DNA of 22,869 bases from an uncultured Ruminiclostridium sp. Lineage in GTDB: Bacteria > Bacillota > Clostridia > Oscillospirales > Ruminococcaceae. Made by a program: the position numbers and the translations under genes. Below, piece by piece: positions 1 to 7,250 of this stretch; positions within the stretch are counted from its first letter, which is position 1; the number at the start of each line of letters is the position of its first letter. The stretch is from the NCBI GenBank assembly GCA_910588335.1, contig CAJUQV010000031.1, forward strand, positions 1 to 22,869. The letters are read 5' to 3'. The notes below the pieces were generated by a model. That model worked only from the letters and a program-made list of their open reading frames with translations. It did no database searches and was not told where the DNA came from.

Positions 1-14
1 GGTATTGACTTTTA

Positions 15-785
15 TTAGCAGGTTTCGCACATAGGCAAAACGCCTCTTTCCCTCAAAAATTCGTACAAGAACAGCCTTCCTCGCTGCGTCCAACAAGTAT
101 GCATAGAAGCTTTGTTTTCGGCGTACTTATAGGTTTTGCTCTGCGTATATCCGAGGTTGGCGTATTCCGCATACAAAACCCAAGAGTTGCGAATAGGGTA
201 CTGAATTCCGTATTCATGCAGCATTTTATTGAAAGCAATTGCCGACATACCGTAATCCTTTGCGATTTGTGTTACAGGGACATTGTTCTTGCTGTTAAGT
301 ATTTCGTCATAATACTTTGCCTTGACAGAGAGGTAAGCGTTCTCGACCGAAAGATCGCTATTTCGTTTTTGCTCATCTGCAAGAGCATGAAGTATTTCAA
401 TAAGATTTTCGGGCTTGCATAAGCTTTGGTACAAGGCTTCGGGAGTGAAGTATGCGCCGTGTTTTCTCAGCGAAGGCAAGATTTTTGAGGTTACCCAATG
501 CTTAAATTCTTTTGCTTTGGGCAGCTTGCTTGACAAAACAAGACTGTATAATCCGCTTTCGTTAATTAACCATCCGCCGCGCTGTCCTAAACTCGATAAC
601 GATTCGTTATTGAGTTTATCTTCAGCATCTACATGATCGTTTAGAGCCTTACTATGATTGGAATATCCCAACACGCTTGTGATATCTTTTCCAACAAACC
701 AAGGCTCTCCGTCAATCATCAAAGTCCTGACCTCGCCAAATTCCTCATGCTTAAACAGCATAATCTCGTTCTTATTCTCCGTCAT
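15..785 (-). CDS. Phage-type antirepressor, Bro-N plus ANT (KilAC) domains
   Basis: 256 residues, complete. Residues about 1-110 look like a Bro-N domain (WFVGKDITSVLGY, then SGLYSLVLSSKLPKAKEFK and VTSKILPSLRKHG). Residues about 150-250 look like the phage antirepressor C-terminal ANT domain (QIAKDYGMSAIAFNKMLHE ... QRGRLFLYEFLRERG). Such proteins are DNA-binding switches of prophages and integrative elements, usually countering a repressor. The start is the ATG at 785, with AGGAGG nine bases upstream. It overlaps the end of the AbrB-like gene by 14 bases, so the two are probably translationally coupled. It is the last gene of the minus-strand operon visible here. Family assignment is strong; the repressor it would oppose is not in the window. 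Confidence 0.9.
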   Translation of the reverse strand: MTENKNEIMLFKHEEFGEVRTLMIDGEPWFVGKDITSVLGYSNHSKALNDHVDAEDKLNNESLSSLGQRGGWLINESGLYSLVLSSKLPKAKEFKHWVTSKILPSLRKHGAYFTPEALYQSLCKPENLIEILHALADEQKRNSDLSVENAYLSVKAKYYDEILNSKNNVPVTQIAKDYGMSAIAFNKMLHEYGIQYPIRNSWVLYAEYANLGYTQSKTYKYAENKASMHTCWTQRGRLFLYEFLRERGVLPMCETC

Positions 786-1020
786 ACTCGTCAGCCTCCT
801 GTATAATTATTTTCCCGTCATCTGCGTAGATTTCCCAAGCACTATCAGCAGAGATTCCCGCCTCATCGAGTATGTCCTGCGGAATCTTGATTTCATCGGG
901 ATCATCGCAGTCAAGGTGTACCGTCACCCTTTTTCCGCTGTACAACCCTAAAATTTCCCTAAGCTGTGCCGAAACCTTCAAGTTTCCTGCTTTTGTTACT
1001 TTGCTTTTAAATGTCACCAT
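772..1020 (-). CDS. AbrB/SpoVT-like DNA-binding protein with two hairpin-like halves
   Basis: 82 residues from the ATG at 1020, preceded by GGAGG nine bases upstream; an ORF start at 1041 lies inside the upstream methylase gene and has no ribosome site. The first half (KVTKAGNLKVSAQLREILGL, then GKRVTVHL) resembles an AbrB swapped-hairpin. The second half (DEIKIPQDILDEAGISADSA, then GKIIIQEAD) resembles a second copy of the same fold. AbrB-like proteins act as transcription regulators or antitoxins. No toxin gene follows; the next gene is the antirepressor. A role in regulating the mobile element is inferred from position. Confidence 0.7.
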   Translation of the reverse strand: MVTFKSKVTKAGNLKVSAQLREILGLYSGKRVTVHLDCDDPDEIKIPQDILDEAGISADSAWEIYADDGKIIIQEADEYDGE

Positions 1021-1021
1021 A

Positions 1022-1828
1022 CTAAAAATCCTCCGTTTCAAAAAATGATATTTGTCTGTTTTCCTCTATCCGTTCGTTTAAATCGTAATTGGCAATTAAA
1101 AGTTCGCCAAATGTGCTGCCGCCATCATAACGCTGCTTAATATTGTTAAGCCGCTCATAGCTGTACATTTCAAAGCCCTGATACAGTTCTCGGACTTCGG
1201 GACAATCATTATAAGACAGAAGAAATTTGCCCGAAATTTTTTTCAGCGTATCTCTTAACCGCTCGTGATCTGCGCTTGTAAAACCAACGTTATTGTAATA
1301 GTTTTCAGTTGAGATGTAAGGCGGATCACAATAGAAAAAGCTCATCTCGCTGTCCTGCGTAAAGATGAGCTTTTCAAAATCCCTATTTTCAATAACAACC
1401 TTTTGCAATCGCCGTGAAGCCTGTTCGATAAGCGGAAAATCAGACCACATACTGTGAGACTTGCCGCCGAAACTGTCGCACCCGCTTGCATAACTGTATC
1501 GGATAAGCTGATAAAACTGCGCCGCACGTTCAACATCGCCGATTGTGGCTTTTTCATTTACGATATGTTTCAGCCTGTCAAAATCTTCCCGACTGTTAAG
1601 TACGAAATGAAGCCTTTCGACAAGTTCCTCGCTGTGATCACGAACGCATGAGAATAAATTGGAAATGTTGGAATTGGCGTCGTTAAACACCTCTTTATCG
1701 TTTCCGGGCGGTTTTCCGAAGAGTATCCAGCCACCGCCGCCGAAGACTTCGATATATTTTTCGTAAAATATCGGAAATCTCGGAATAATGATGTCACGGC
1801 TGCTTTTTTTGCCGCCAATCCAACTCAT
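1022..1828 (-). CDS. D12-class DNA adenine-N6 methyltransferase
   Basis: 268 residues. It carries the SAM-binding start typical of the Dam/D12 class (MSWIGGKKS, then YIEVFGGGGWILF) and the catalytic DPPY motif in FYCDPPYISTENYY at about residue 168. The family methylates adenine N6 in short DNA sites. No restriction enzyme gene is adjacent, so it is probably a solitary modification enzyme carried by the element. The ATG at 1828 lacks a well-spaced ribosome site: GGAGG lies 19 bases upstream and is followed at once by a six-codon reading frame whose TGA overlaps this ATG. It ends one base before the AbrB-like gene starts. Recognition sequence cannot be read from the sequence. Confidence 0.92.
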   Translation of the reverse strand: MSWIGGKKSSRDIIIPRFPIFYEKYIEVFGGGGWILFGKPPGNDKEVFNDANSNISNLFSCVRDHSEELVERLHFVLNSREDFDRLKHIVNEKATIGDVERAAQFYQLIRYSYASGCDSFGGKSHSMWSDFPLIEQASRRLQKVVIENRDFEKLIFTQDSEMSFFYCDPPYISTENYYNNVGFTSADHERLRDTLKKISGKFLLSYNDCPEVRELYQGFEMYSYERLNNIKQRYDGGSTFGELLIANYDLNERIEENRQISFFETEDF

Positions 1829-1858
1829 GAAGCTATCCAGACCATTACCTCCTCTCTT

Positions 1859-2191
1859 TCAGCTCATTACAGGTTCAAATTTAGGGTATCCCGAAAAATC
1901 GTTAAGAGACATATCCTCGCCAAGATAATTGTCATCTTGTTCATCAAGGTCTATACCCTCGTTTGCACCTTCAATAGGCTCTTTGGTAATTGCCGTTCCC
2001 CAGTGATTCACCAAAACAAAATCTTTCACTTCACAGGGATTTCCGGTGCAATCGTCACAGTCACGCAGGTCATAAGCGTACAAACCCTCGGGCAATGTTT
2101 TCCGATCGATCCGCAAACTTGTAAAAAGCGCATCATGACCGAGAATTTCAAAGCTTTCATAGCCTGCTTCATTAGCATTTATTGGTTTCAT
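1859..2191 (-). CDS. LPD28-family mobile-element protein
   Basis: 110 residues from the ATG at 2191, which has AAAGGAG four bases upstream; a start at 2224 would run into the preceding gene and lacks a site. The body (FEILGHDALFTSLRIDRKTL, then PEGLYAYDLRDCDDCTGNPC, then VLVNHWGTAITKEPI) matches my memory of the LPD28 domain, a small domain common in conjugative elements and large polyvalent proteins, of unknown biochemical role. The C-terminal tail (DEQDDNYLGEDMSLNDFSGY) is very acidic. It lies ten bases after the Api92-like gene and 30 bases before the adenine methylase gene, as expected in one operon. Confidence 0.7.
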   Translation of the reverse strand: MKPINANEAGYESFEILGHDALFTSLRIDRKTLPEGLYAYDLRDCDDCTGNPCEVKDFVLVNHWGTAITKEPIEGANEGIDLDEQDDNYLGEDMSLNDFSGYPKFEPVMS

Positions 2192-2201
2192 CGTTCTCCT
2201 T

Positions 2202-2930
2202 TCAGCACATCCGAGGGCTTTCACTCACATCCTGCCATTCATAAGTACCCGATTTTTCGTTAAAAGCAAGACCCATTTCTTCAATATCCTCATATCCCCA
2301 CAGTTCAAATGCAAGCTCGAAAGCCTCCTTTGAATGCGAATCCAAAAACTCGTCATGCACAACCTGTCCGTTTTCAAATTCAGCTCTTCCGACATTACAG
2401 CCGAGATCCTCATCAGCCCAGGAATACTCAAATTTGATATCGGGATAATTCTCCGCAAGCTTTTGGACAATAGGCATTACTCTGGACCAAGCCGTGTAAA
2501 ACTCAACGGTGTTATCCTCGGACAAAAAAGTATCCCAAGCCTCCCATTTTGATCCCCATATGTCGACACGCCAGTCGTACCAGTCCTTTGCGCCGTATTT
2601 CTGCTCATTTTGAAATGCCGTTCTGCCAAGCTCCCATGTGTCATGGTCAATATCTGAGCGCATTTTCAAAAAGGATTCTTCGCTTTCCTTCGGAATGTTC
2701 AGCAAATCTTTTTCCAATGTGCCGTCCATTGTGTAGACCTTTATAAAATCCTTATACGCTTTCAACCCGTTATTGGTGCGGCTTCCTGCCTCAATGTTAA
2801 GCGATTCGGGCATGGGTATGATTCGATTGAAGTCTATAATGCTTTCCTCACCCTTAATGCTCTCCAAAAGCTCATCGATCCTACTTTGTTCTCCCGACAA
2901 ATGCAGCCTGTTTGTTATGTAATTAGGCAA
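2202..2930 (-). CDS. DUF1281/Api92-like ferredoxin-fold protein
   Basis: 242 residues if the TTG at 2930 is the start (LPNYITNRLHLSG), preceded by GGAGG eight bases upstream. Family members typically begin M-P-N-x-I-x-N-R, which supports this choice over an ATG at 2945 or 2975. It overlaps the end of the cytosine methyltransferase gene by eight bases. Visible family signatures are DFNRIIPMPESLNIEAGSRT near the N-terminus and DWYDWRVDIWGSKWEAWDT in the middle, characteristic of the Api92-like domain found on phages and conjugative elements. Molecular function is unknown. Abundant aspartate and glutamate make it acidic like its neighbours. Confidence 0.75.
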   Translation of the reverse strand: MPNYITNRLHLSGEQSRIDELLESIKGEESIIDFNRIIPMPESLNIEAGSRTNNGLKAYKDFIKVYTMDGTLEKDLLNIPKESEESFLKMRSDIDHDTWELGRTAFQNEQKYGAKDWYDWRVDIWGSKWEAWDTFLSEDNTVEFYTAWSRVMPIVQKLAENYPDIKFEYSWADEDLGCNVGRAEFENGQVVHDEFLDSHSKEAFELAFELWGYEDIEEMGLAFNEKSGTYEWQDVSESPRMC

Positions 2931-4017
2931 CTGCTCCACCTCCATCAAAAATAATATCCCGAATTCTTTCTCCAATTGCTTTTATAACAGGGACAGAGAC
3001 GGCATTGCCGGCCATCTTGAAAAGGCGGCTGTCACTTATGCCGAATGCGGCAACCTTATTAAACTGTTCTGTGCTAAATCCCTGAGCCCGAAAGCTCTCC
3101 AACGGCATAAGCTTGCGTATTCTAAAGTACCTTGTATTGCCGTTTTCATCAACGACCGCAACTGCATAGGCTGTGCGCTCCGACTCAAAGAATTCGCTTT
3201 TATCCGCAAGATTAATTACCATAGGACTCATCTCGATCAACACTCCCGAATTTGTTCCTTTAAACTTTGTAATCCCCGAATCGTATCTTGCTAAAATACA
3301 GCGTATATAGTCTAAAATTTTGGGATCGGTGTTCAAGTCAACGGTATAAAGTCCCGTATGTACGCCTTGCCCTCCATCACCTGCGCACTGTGTGCAGGCG
3401 ATTCCGCTGCTGTCGTAGACCCGCTGCCCTTGCGTTCCACTAATGACCTTAAGCAAATTTGCGCCGCCGCTTTCTTTGAAAGAAAATATTTTTCCGGCAC
3501 GATCGGCTCTATGATGTCCGACAATGTAGACGCGTTTTCGCTCTTGGGGCAGCCAACTTCTTGTGTTAAGCACACGCCACTCAATAATATACCCCAACTC
3601 TGAAAGCGTAAGGAGGATTTGTCGGTAGCTTTCTCCCTTTTTATGGGAAAGAAGACCTCTGACGTTTTCAATGCAAAAAGCCGCAGGCTGCTTGTCTTTG
3701 AGGATTCGGGCAAATTCAAAGAATAAAGCTCCTCGGGGATCGTCAAGCCCTTTTCTGTCGGCTGATGCCACTGAATAGGGCTGGCAAGGCAAACCGCCGA
3801 CGAGCAAGTCAAAGTCGGGCATTTCTGCTGTATCAATTCTTGTAATGTCACTGTAATACGCCTCCTTTTCGGTATTGTAAAGGGCTTTGTAAGCAGCGGC
3901 TGCATAGGGATCGATTTCACAAAACCCGACACATTCAAATCCTCCGGCTTGTTCAAGTCCGCTGCGGAATCCTCCGATTCCGCTGAACATATCAAAATAT
4001 TTAATTGCGATAACCAC
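2923..4017 (-). CDS. DNA (cytosine-5) methyltransferase
   Basis: 364 residues. Motif I is DMFSGIGGFRSGLE (about residues 9-22), motif IV carries the catalytic cysteine in GGLPCQPYS, motif VI is ENV, motif VIII is QERKRVY and motif X is GNAVSVPVI. The stretch between motifs VIII and IX is the likely target-recognition region. The enzyme transfers methyl from S-adenosylmethionine to C5 of cytosine in a specific DNA site. No cognate endonuclease is next to it. The only in-frame canonical start is the GTG at 4017; AAAGG lies too close to it, so the true start may differ by a few codons. It lies 40 bases after the ArdA-like gene. Confidence 0.93.
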   Translation of the reverse strand: MVIAIKYFDMFSGIGGFRSGLEQAGGFECVGFCEIDPYAAAAYKALYNTEKEAYYSDITRIDTAEMPDFDLLVGGLPCQPYSVASADRKGLDDPRGALFFEFARILKDKQPAAFCIENVRGLLSHKKGESYRQILLTLSELGYIIEWRVLNTRSWLPQERKRVYIVGHHRADRAGKIFSFKESGGANLLKVISGTQGQRVYDSSGIACTQCAGDGGQGVHTGLYTVDLNTDPKILDYIRCILARYDSGITKFKGTNSGVLIEMSPMVINLADKSEFFESERTAYAVAVVDENGNTRYFRIRKLMPLESFRAQGFSTEQFNKVAAFGISDSRLFKMAGNAVSVPVIKAIGERIRDIIFDGGGAVA

Positions 4018-4057
4018 ATCCTTTGTTTTATTTTTTTGGTAATGACTGCATAATCAG

Positions 4058-5515
4058 CTACATAATCTGATCCCGAAAACCCTGCTCCTGATCCGAAGGA
4101 AAGGGAGCTATTGCCCCAATTTTTTCTTTTAAAATTGTCAGCGCCTGTTCCTCATTATAATCGAGATATTTGCTGTTTTCCAAAGCAAAGTCAACGCAGC
4201 AGTTCAGTTTCAAAAGCTCATCACCGCTGAACAGCCGCTCCTTATCGACCAATCCCGCTCTTACGGCAAAATCTTCTTTTGCCGAAAAATAATCGCCGTA
4301 GTAATTCCCCTGACATACCCCATTACCGTCATAGGTACGATCCCAAGTCACAAACTCAAAACCGTTCTGATCGGAATATTTTGCCGCAAGCACTGTCCCG
4401 TTAAATTCGGCAAGACTGCGATAATTCCCGACCAAACCGCTTGCTTTCAGCGGTTCTGCTTTCTCATATACGGAGCAATATTCGTAAATGTTCTGTGCAA
4501 TCTGCAGTATCTCGTGATACTCGTCCCCGACATTTTCGGTAAGTGCCGCAATTGTTCCGCTGTTATAGATTTTCTCCTTGGCGCAGCCGTCCACGGAAAC
4601 TATCACACAACCGTCTTTCTCGGAAAACTCAAACTCATTTTTCCTCAGCCACTTTGACATTTCCCGATAAAATATGCTTTTGGTCAGTTCCCGTTTCATG
4701 CAAATATCCTCGGTTTTAAGCAAATCGTTCAGTCCAAAGAGGTCTTTGGTATTTTCGACTTCTCTGATTTTCTCCCACCATTCATCGGTGATATCACAGT
4801 ATCCATCGATTGTTAATTCGCAGTCACCAAGGTCGTTTGTGCCAAGCCTTGCAATAGCCTTTTTGATTGCAATATCCTCGTTGGGAAGATCAACAAGTTC
4901 TGTTTCTCCGTTATAGCTCACTTCTACCGACACAACTGCGTTAGGATCGCAGTAATAAGGGGGAAACACTGCCCCTTTAAGCATTTCCTCAAACGGTATA
5001 TCCTCATTTACAAAAATCTTGCCGTATTCGGTATCAATACCTTTGCCCGAATTTATCAGCTTTTTGCCTTCTTCGGCAAGCCATTCTTTGTTTTCGGCCT
5101 CCGAAGCGGAAAGGTAACCGCGGATATTAAGCATATGCGCCCGTCCAATACACTCCAAGTCGTTTGTATATTCAATAAGCGTATATCTTGCAAGATTATA
5201 GGTTAGATTGATTATATTTTTTAATCCGTACCCAATATCCAACTCATCGCAGGTCAGCACGGCGAAAAATTGATTGCACTCTGCTTTGCTCATACCGTCC
5301 ATACGCTTTCCGAGATAGTTCAGTGCGTCAAGGCTCACCTCGCAGTCCGTCAGCACTGACAGCTCCGCAGGTTCGATATCAATTATCGTGCCTGCTGGCG
5401 CAAGATGTTCTTTGTCAATGCCGAGTTCTCCGAGCTTTTTCAGCAGTTCCGTTTCCGTACACGGAAAAGTCATTTCCGTACAGTACGGGCTGTTCTGAAT
5501 TGTTGCTTTTATCAT
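4058..5515 (-). CDS. ArdA-like antirestriction protein with extended C-terminal region
   Basis: 485 residues, start ATG at 5515 with GGAGG six bases upstream. The N-terminal part (LNYLGKRMDGMSKAECNQF, then YGLKNIINLTYNLARY) resembles the ArdA antirestriction region found in Firmicute integrative elements. ArdA proteins mimic DNA with an acidic surface and block type I restriction enzymes. The central part (PNAVVSVEVSYNGETELVDL) and the last 200 residues are not assigned; the end (FAVRAGLVDKERLFSGDELL) looks like a separate conserved mobile-element module. The whole protein is strongly acidic, which fits a DNA mimic. The assignment is moderate: family resemblance is by eye and the length is well above the roughly 165-residue classical ArdA. 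Confidence 0.6.
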   Translation of the reverse strand: MIKATIQNSPYCTEMTFPCTETELLKKLGELGIDKEHLAPAGTIIDIEPAELSVLTDCEVSLDALNYLGKRMDGMSKAECNQFFAVLTCDELDIGYGLKNIINLTYNLARYTLIEYTNDLECIGRAHMLNIRGYLSASEAENKEWLAEEGKKLINSGKGIDTEYGKIFVNEDIPFEEMLKGAVFPPYYCDPNAVVSVEVSYNGETELVDLPNEDIAIKKAIARLGTNDLGDCELTIDGYCDITDEWWEKIREVENTKDLFGLNDLLKTEDICMKRELTKSIFYREMSKWLRKNEFEFSEKDGCVIVSVDGCAKEKIYNSGTIAALTENVGDEYHEILQIAQNIYEYCSVYEKAEPLKASGLVGNYRSLAEFNGTVLAAKYSDQNGFEFVTWDRTYDGNGVCQGNYYGDYFSAKEDFAVRAGLVDKERLFSGDELLKLNCCVDFALENSKYLDYNEEQALTILKEKIGAIAPFPSDQEQGFRDQIM

Positions 5516-5559
5516 CTTGTTCCTCCGATTCTTAAAATTTTATGTTACAGCGAACATCG

Positions 5560-6144
5560 TTACATACAAGCCTTAGCCTCCCCCTTGCCGCAATCGCAAT
5601 TTTTCATTGTGATTACCGTTGCAAGCCCTTTCCTCTTGATAAGCATTGCGTTGCATATTAAGGTGAATACCTTGTTTTTGATAAGCACACTGTCGGCAAT
5701 GTCATCAATGGCAAGATATCTGCTGCCGTTGTACAAGTCTTTAGCGGCACAGTAAAGCGAGTAAGCGATTTCGCTGCTGCTTTTCAGATGAATACTTTCA
5801 AAGACTATGTCGTCCTTTCCAACAGCACTCTTTGCGTTATCCCACAGCTTGGAATCGGCTGTCAGTAAATACAAGGCGGCAATCAGCTTGTAGTTTTTTA
5901 GGCTTTGTTTCTTCGCCTCTTTTAAAAAGGTATTGCGGTGTTGGTCGTTTCTGAATTTCATGATCTTCTCCTTTTCTTTTTCTTTGTGCTGTTTAAGGTT
6001 GATAATAACGTTTTCAACTTCAAACAGCAGGATTTCGTCCTCCAACTTATCCAAATCAACTTTCATACCCTTTGGCGGAAAATTCGGGACCTCCTGCATG
6101 AAAGCTTCAAGCTTTCGGAGATTGGGGTTGCTGATAAAAAACAT
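5560..6144 (-). CDS. Unrecognised mobile-element protein, possibly two fused ORFs
   Basis: 194 residues, first gene of the operon. The ATG at 6144 has AAGGAG six bases upstream. A second in-frame ATG at residue 62 (MKFRNDQHRNTFL) also has AAGGAG six bases upstream, inside the lysine/glutamate run KEKEKEK. Residues 1-61 (NPNLRKLEAFMQEVPNFPPK) and residues 62-194 (LIAALYLLTADSKLW ... IAYSLYCAAKDLYNGSRYL) look like separate units. The C-terminal part may belong to a small family of element proteins such as DUF6075, but I am not sure. It ends 44 bases before the ArdA-like gene. No function can be given. Confidence 0.6.
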   Translation of the reverse strand: MFFISNPNLRKLEAFMQEVPNFPPKGMKVDLDKLEDEILLFEVENVIINLKQHKEKEKEKIMKFRNDQHRNTFLKEAKKQSLKNYKLIAALYLLTADSKLWDNAKSAVGKDDIVFESIHLKSSSEIAYSLYCAAKDLYNGSRYLAIDDIADSVLIKNKVFTLICNAMLIKRKGLATVITMKNCDCGKGEAKACM

Positions 6145-6169
6145 ATTTTTTGCTCCTTTTTCTTAAATT

Positions 6170-6199
6170 TAAAAAGCCAACCGTTTTTGGACGATTGGC
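6170..6199 (-). terminator. Intrinsic terminator just upstream of the mobile operon
   Basis: On the minus strand a 9-bp stem (GCCAATCGT with ACGGTTGGC, one G-U pair, 6-base loop) is followed by TTTTTAAATTT. It lies only about 25 bases upstream of the first operon gene at 6144, between any upstream promoter and the ribosome site, so it may act as an attenuator. It is the last of three terminators in a row on this strand. Confidence 0.75.
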
Positions 6200-6250
6200 T
6201 TTCATTTATATCAACAGAATCGCTTCTGTGATTTTTATTATGGGGAAAAT

Positions 6251-6300
6251 AAAAAACGCCTGTAAGTGATTTCTCACATTGGAAAAATCATTCACAGGCG
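6251..6300 (-). terminator. Intrinsic terminator, repeat copy 1
   Basis: The arms at 6257-6272 and 6285-6300 form a 16-bp stem with one mismatch and, on the minus strand, are followed by TTTTTTATTTT. The stem begins with a GCCTGTGA-TGATTTTT sequence almost identical to the hairpin at 6401-6443, so the two are diverged duplicates. Confidence 0.8.
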
Positions 6301-6390
6301 TTATATGCAATATGCACAAAAACTTATTAAAAAATTTTGTTGATATAAAAGTTCGAATCCTCCCAAAGTCTATTTTGTCAGTAATCAACC

Positions 6391-6443
6391 AAATAAAAAA
6401 GCCTGTGATTGATTTTCTCGCGAACGAAAAATCACTCACAGGC
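6391..6443 (-). terminator. Intrinsic terminator, repeat copy 2
   Basis: The arms at 6401-6416 and 6428-6443 form a 16-bp stem with one mismatch and a loop of about 11 bases; on the minus strand TTTTTTATTT follows. It is a duplicate of the hairpin at 6257-6300. A promoter-like TTGACA lies about 40 bases upstream on the same strand (6481-6486). Confidence 0.8.
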
Positions 6444-6565
6444 ATTTGTGCGACATATACAAAAGCGGATTGGAAAATTTTGTCAAGATTTTTTTCAGGA
6501 GAGTTCGAATCCATTTTTACCCCAAAAAAATCTACGGAACGTCACTCCTGTTTTTCACAAGATTT

Positions 6566-6603
6566 ATGCCCACAAATGGCTTTGCACAGCCGTTTGTGGG
6601 CAT
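6566..6603. other. 16-bp perfect stem-loop downstream of tRNA-Ser
   Basis: The arms at 6566-6581 and 6588-6603 pair over 16 bp (one G-U) around a 6-base loop. It lies 27 bases past the 3' end of tRNA-Ser. There is no T-run directly after it on the minus strand; on the plus strand TTTTTT starts several bases later. It may help end or process the tRNA transcript, but it is not a standard terminator. Confidence 0.6.
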
Positions 6604-6630
6604 AATATCTTTTTTGTCAGTCAATCATGG

Positions 6631-6718
6631 CGGAGATGGAGAGATTCGAACTCTCGAAACGCTTTCACGTTTACATGATTTCCAATCATGCGCCCTCGAC
6701 CAGCTAGGCGACATCTCC
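6631..6718 (-). tRNA. tRNA-Ser, anticodon GGA
   Basis: Class II tRNA of 88 bases without encoded CCA. The acceptor stem is GGAGATG with CATCTCC and discriminator G at 6631. The anticodon loop is TTGGAAA between paired CATGA/TCATG, giving anticodon GGA. A long variable arm (AACGTGAAAGCGTT) and a T-arm GAGAG-TTCGAAT-CTCTC are present. It decodes UCC/UCU serine codons. The mobile-element operon lies at its 3' side, in line with the 3' ends of tRNA genes being favoured integration sites. Confidence 0.97.
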
Positions 6719-6781
6719 AAAACAAGGTAAATTTAAACATATTCATTAAATATCGACCAACCGAATCATTTAACAAGGTGT

Positions 6782-6810
6782 ATTATATCACATTTTAAAA
6801 AATTTGTCAA
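6782..6810 (-). promoter_or_regulatory. Perfect consensus promoter for tRNA-Ser
   Basis: On the minus strand TTGACA (6805-6810), exactly 17 bases, then TATAAT (6782-6787). The expected transcription start leaves a leader of roughly 55 bases before the mature tRNA end at 6718. Confidence 0.93.
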
Positions 6811-6986
6811 CACTTTTTTGAAAATTTTTCAACGTATTTTTGAAACAATTACCGATTTCTCAATAGTGCACAATGTACAAATTTGACAAAAACCATTGCA
6901 TTGTGCCGCACGAATATGATATAATTACCAATAGCAAATTTAAAATGATTAAATCTATGCAAACATTAAAGGAAAGTGGGGCAGAT

Positions 6987-7198
6987 ATGAGCGATAAACT
7001 AACGCTCATAATGATCAAGGAAATTATGAAAGACTATTATTCGCACTTCTGCAGTGTGAAGCTTTTGTAGCTGAAATCCGGAACTTTTCTATACCTTCCG
7101 CAGAGCGTGACAGTATCCTTAATGGACAAGGCTGCGGATATACCGTGTATATTCTTAAAAAAGGAGACTTTTGTGACGTTTCCTTTTCACCAAAATAA
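6987..7198 (+). pseudogene. Possible remnant of a small gene, frameshifted
   Basis: A short frame starts at the ATG at 6987 behind AAAGGA/GGGG (MSDKLTLIMIKEIMKDYYSH) and stops at 7070. From about 7040 a different frame reads on to a stop at 7196 with protein-like sequence (CEAFVAEIRNFSIPSAERD, then GCGYTVYILKKGDF). Joining the two would give one protein of about 70 residues. I do not recognise it. It lies between tRNA-Ser and the mannanase gene. It could also be chance open frames, so confidence is low. Confidence 0.35.
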
Positions 7199-7250
7199 CG
7201 TTAAATTTATAATTTTAATTATATAAGAAAATAAGAAAGGAACCAATCAA

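Larger units (their letters stand above)
6249..6512. repeat. Two diverged ~120-bp repeats, each hairpin plus T-arm-like GTTCGAATCC
   Basis: Copy 1 is about 6249-6360 and copy 2 about 6391-6512. Each runs, on the plus strand, ATAAAAAA, a GCCTGT-type hairpin, an ATATGCACAAAA/ACATATACAAAA segment, an AAAATTTTGT segment, and GTTCGAATCC (6351-6360 and 6503-6512). GTTCGAATCC is the T-arm signature of tRNA genes, yet no tRNA can be folded here. The copies differ at many positions, so the duplication is old. Confidence 0.65.

Noticed and set aside
3333..4019. 228-codon minus-strand frame overlapping the cytosine methyltransferase
   Set aside because: The other frame carries all the methyltransferase motifs; this one has none.
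6457..6486. Promoter-like TTGACA with TTGTAT at 18 bases on the minus strand
   Set aside because: The -10 is poor and the predicted transcript would meet a terminator within about ten bases; not listed as a feature.
6249..6603. CRISPR-like array of hairpin repeats
   Set aside because: There are only two diverged copies plus one unrelated hairpin, no regular spacers and no cas genes.
6721..6779. Direct repeat AACAAGGT at 6721-6728 and 6772-6779 in the tRNA leader
   Set aside because: Eight bases is too short to call an attachment site or target duplication, and it lies on the 5' side of the tRNA, away from the element.
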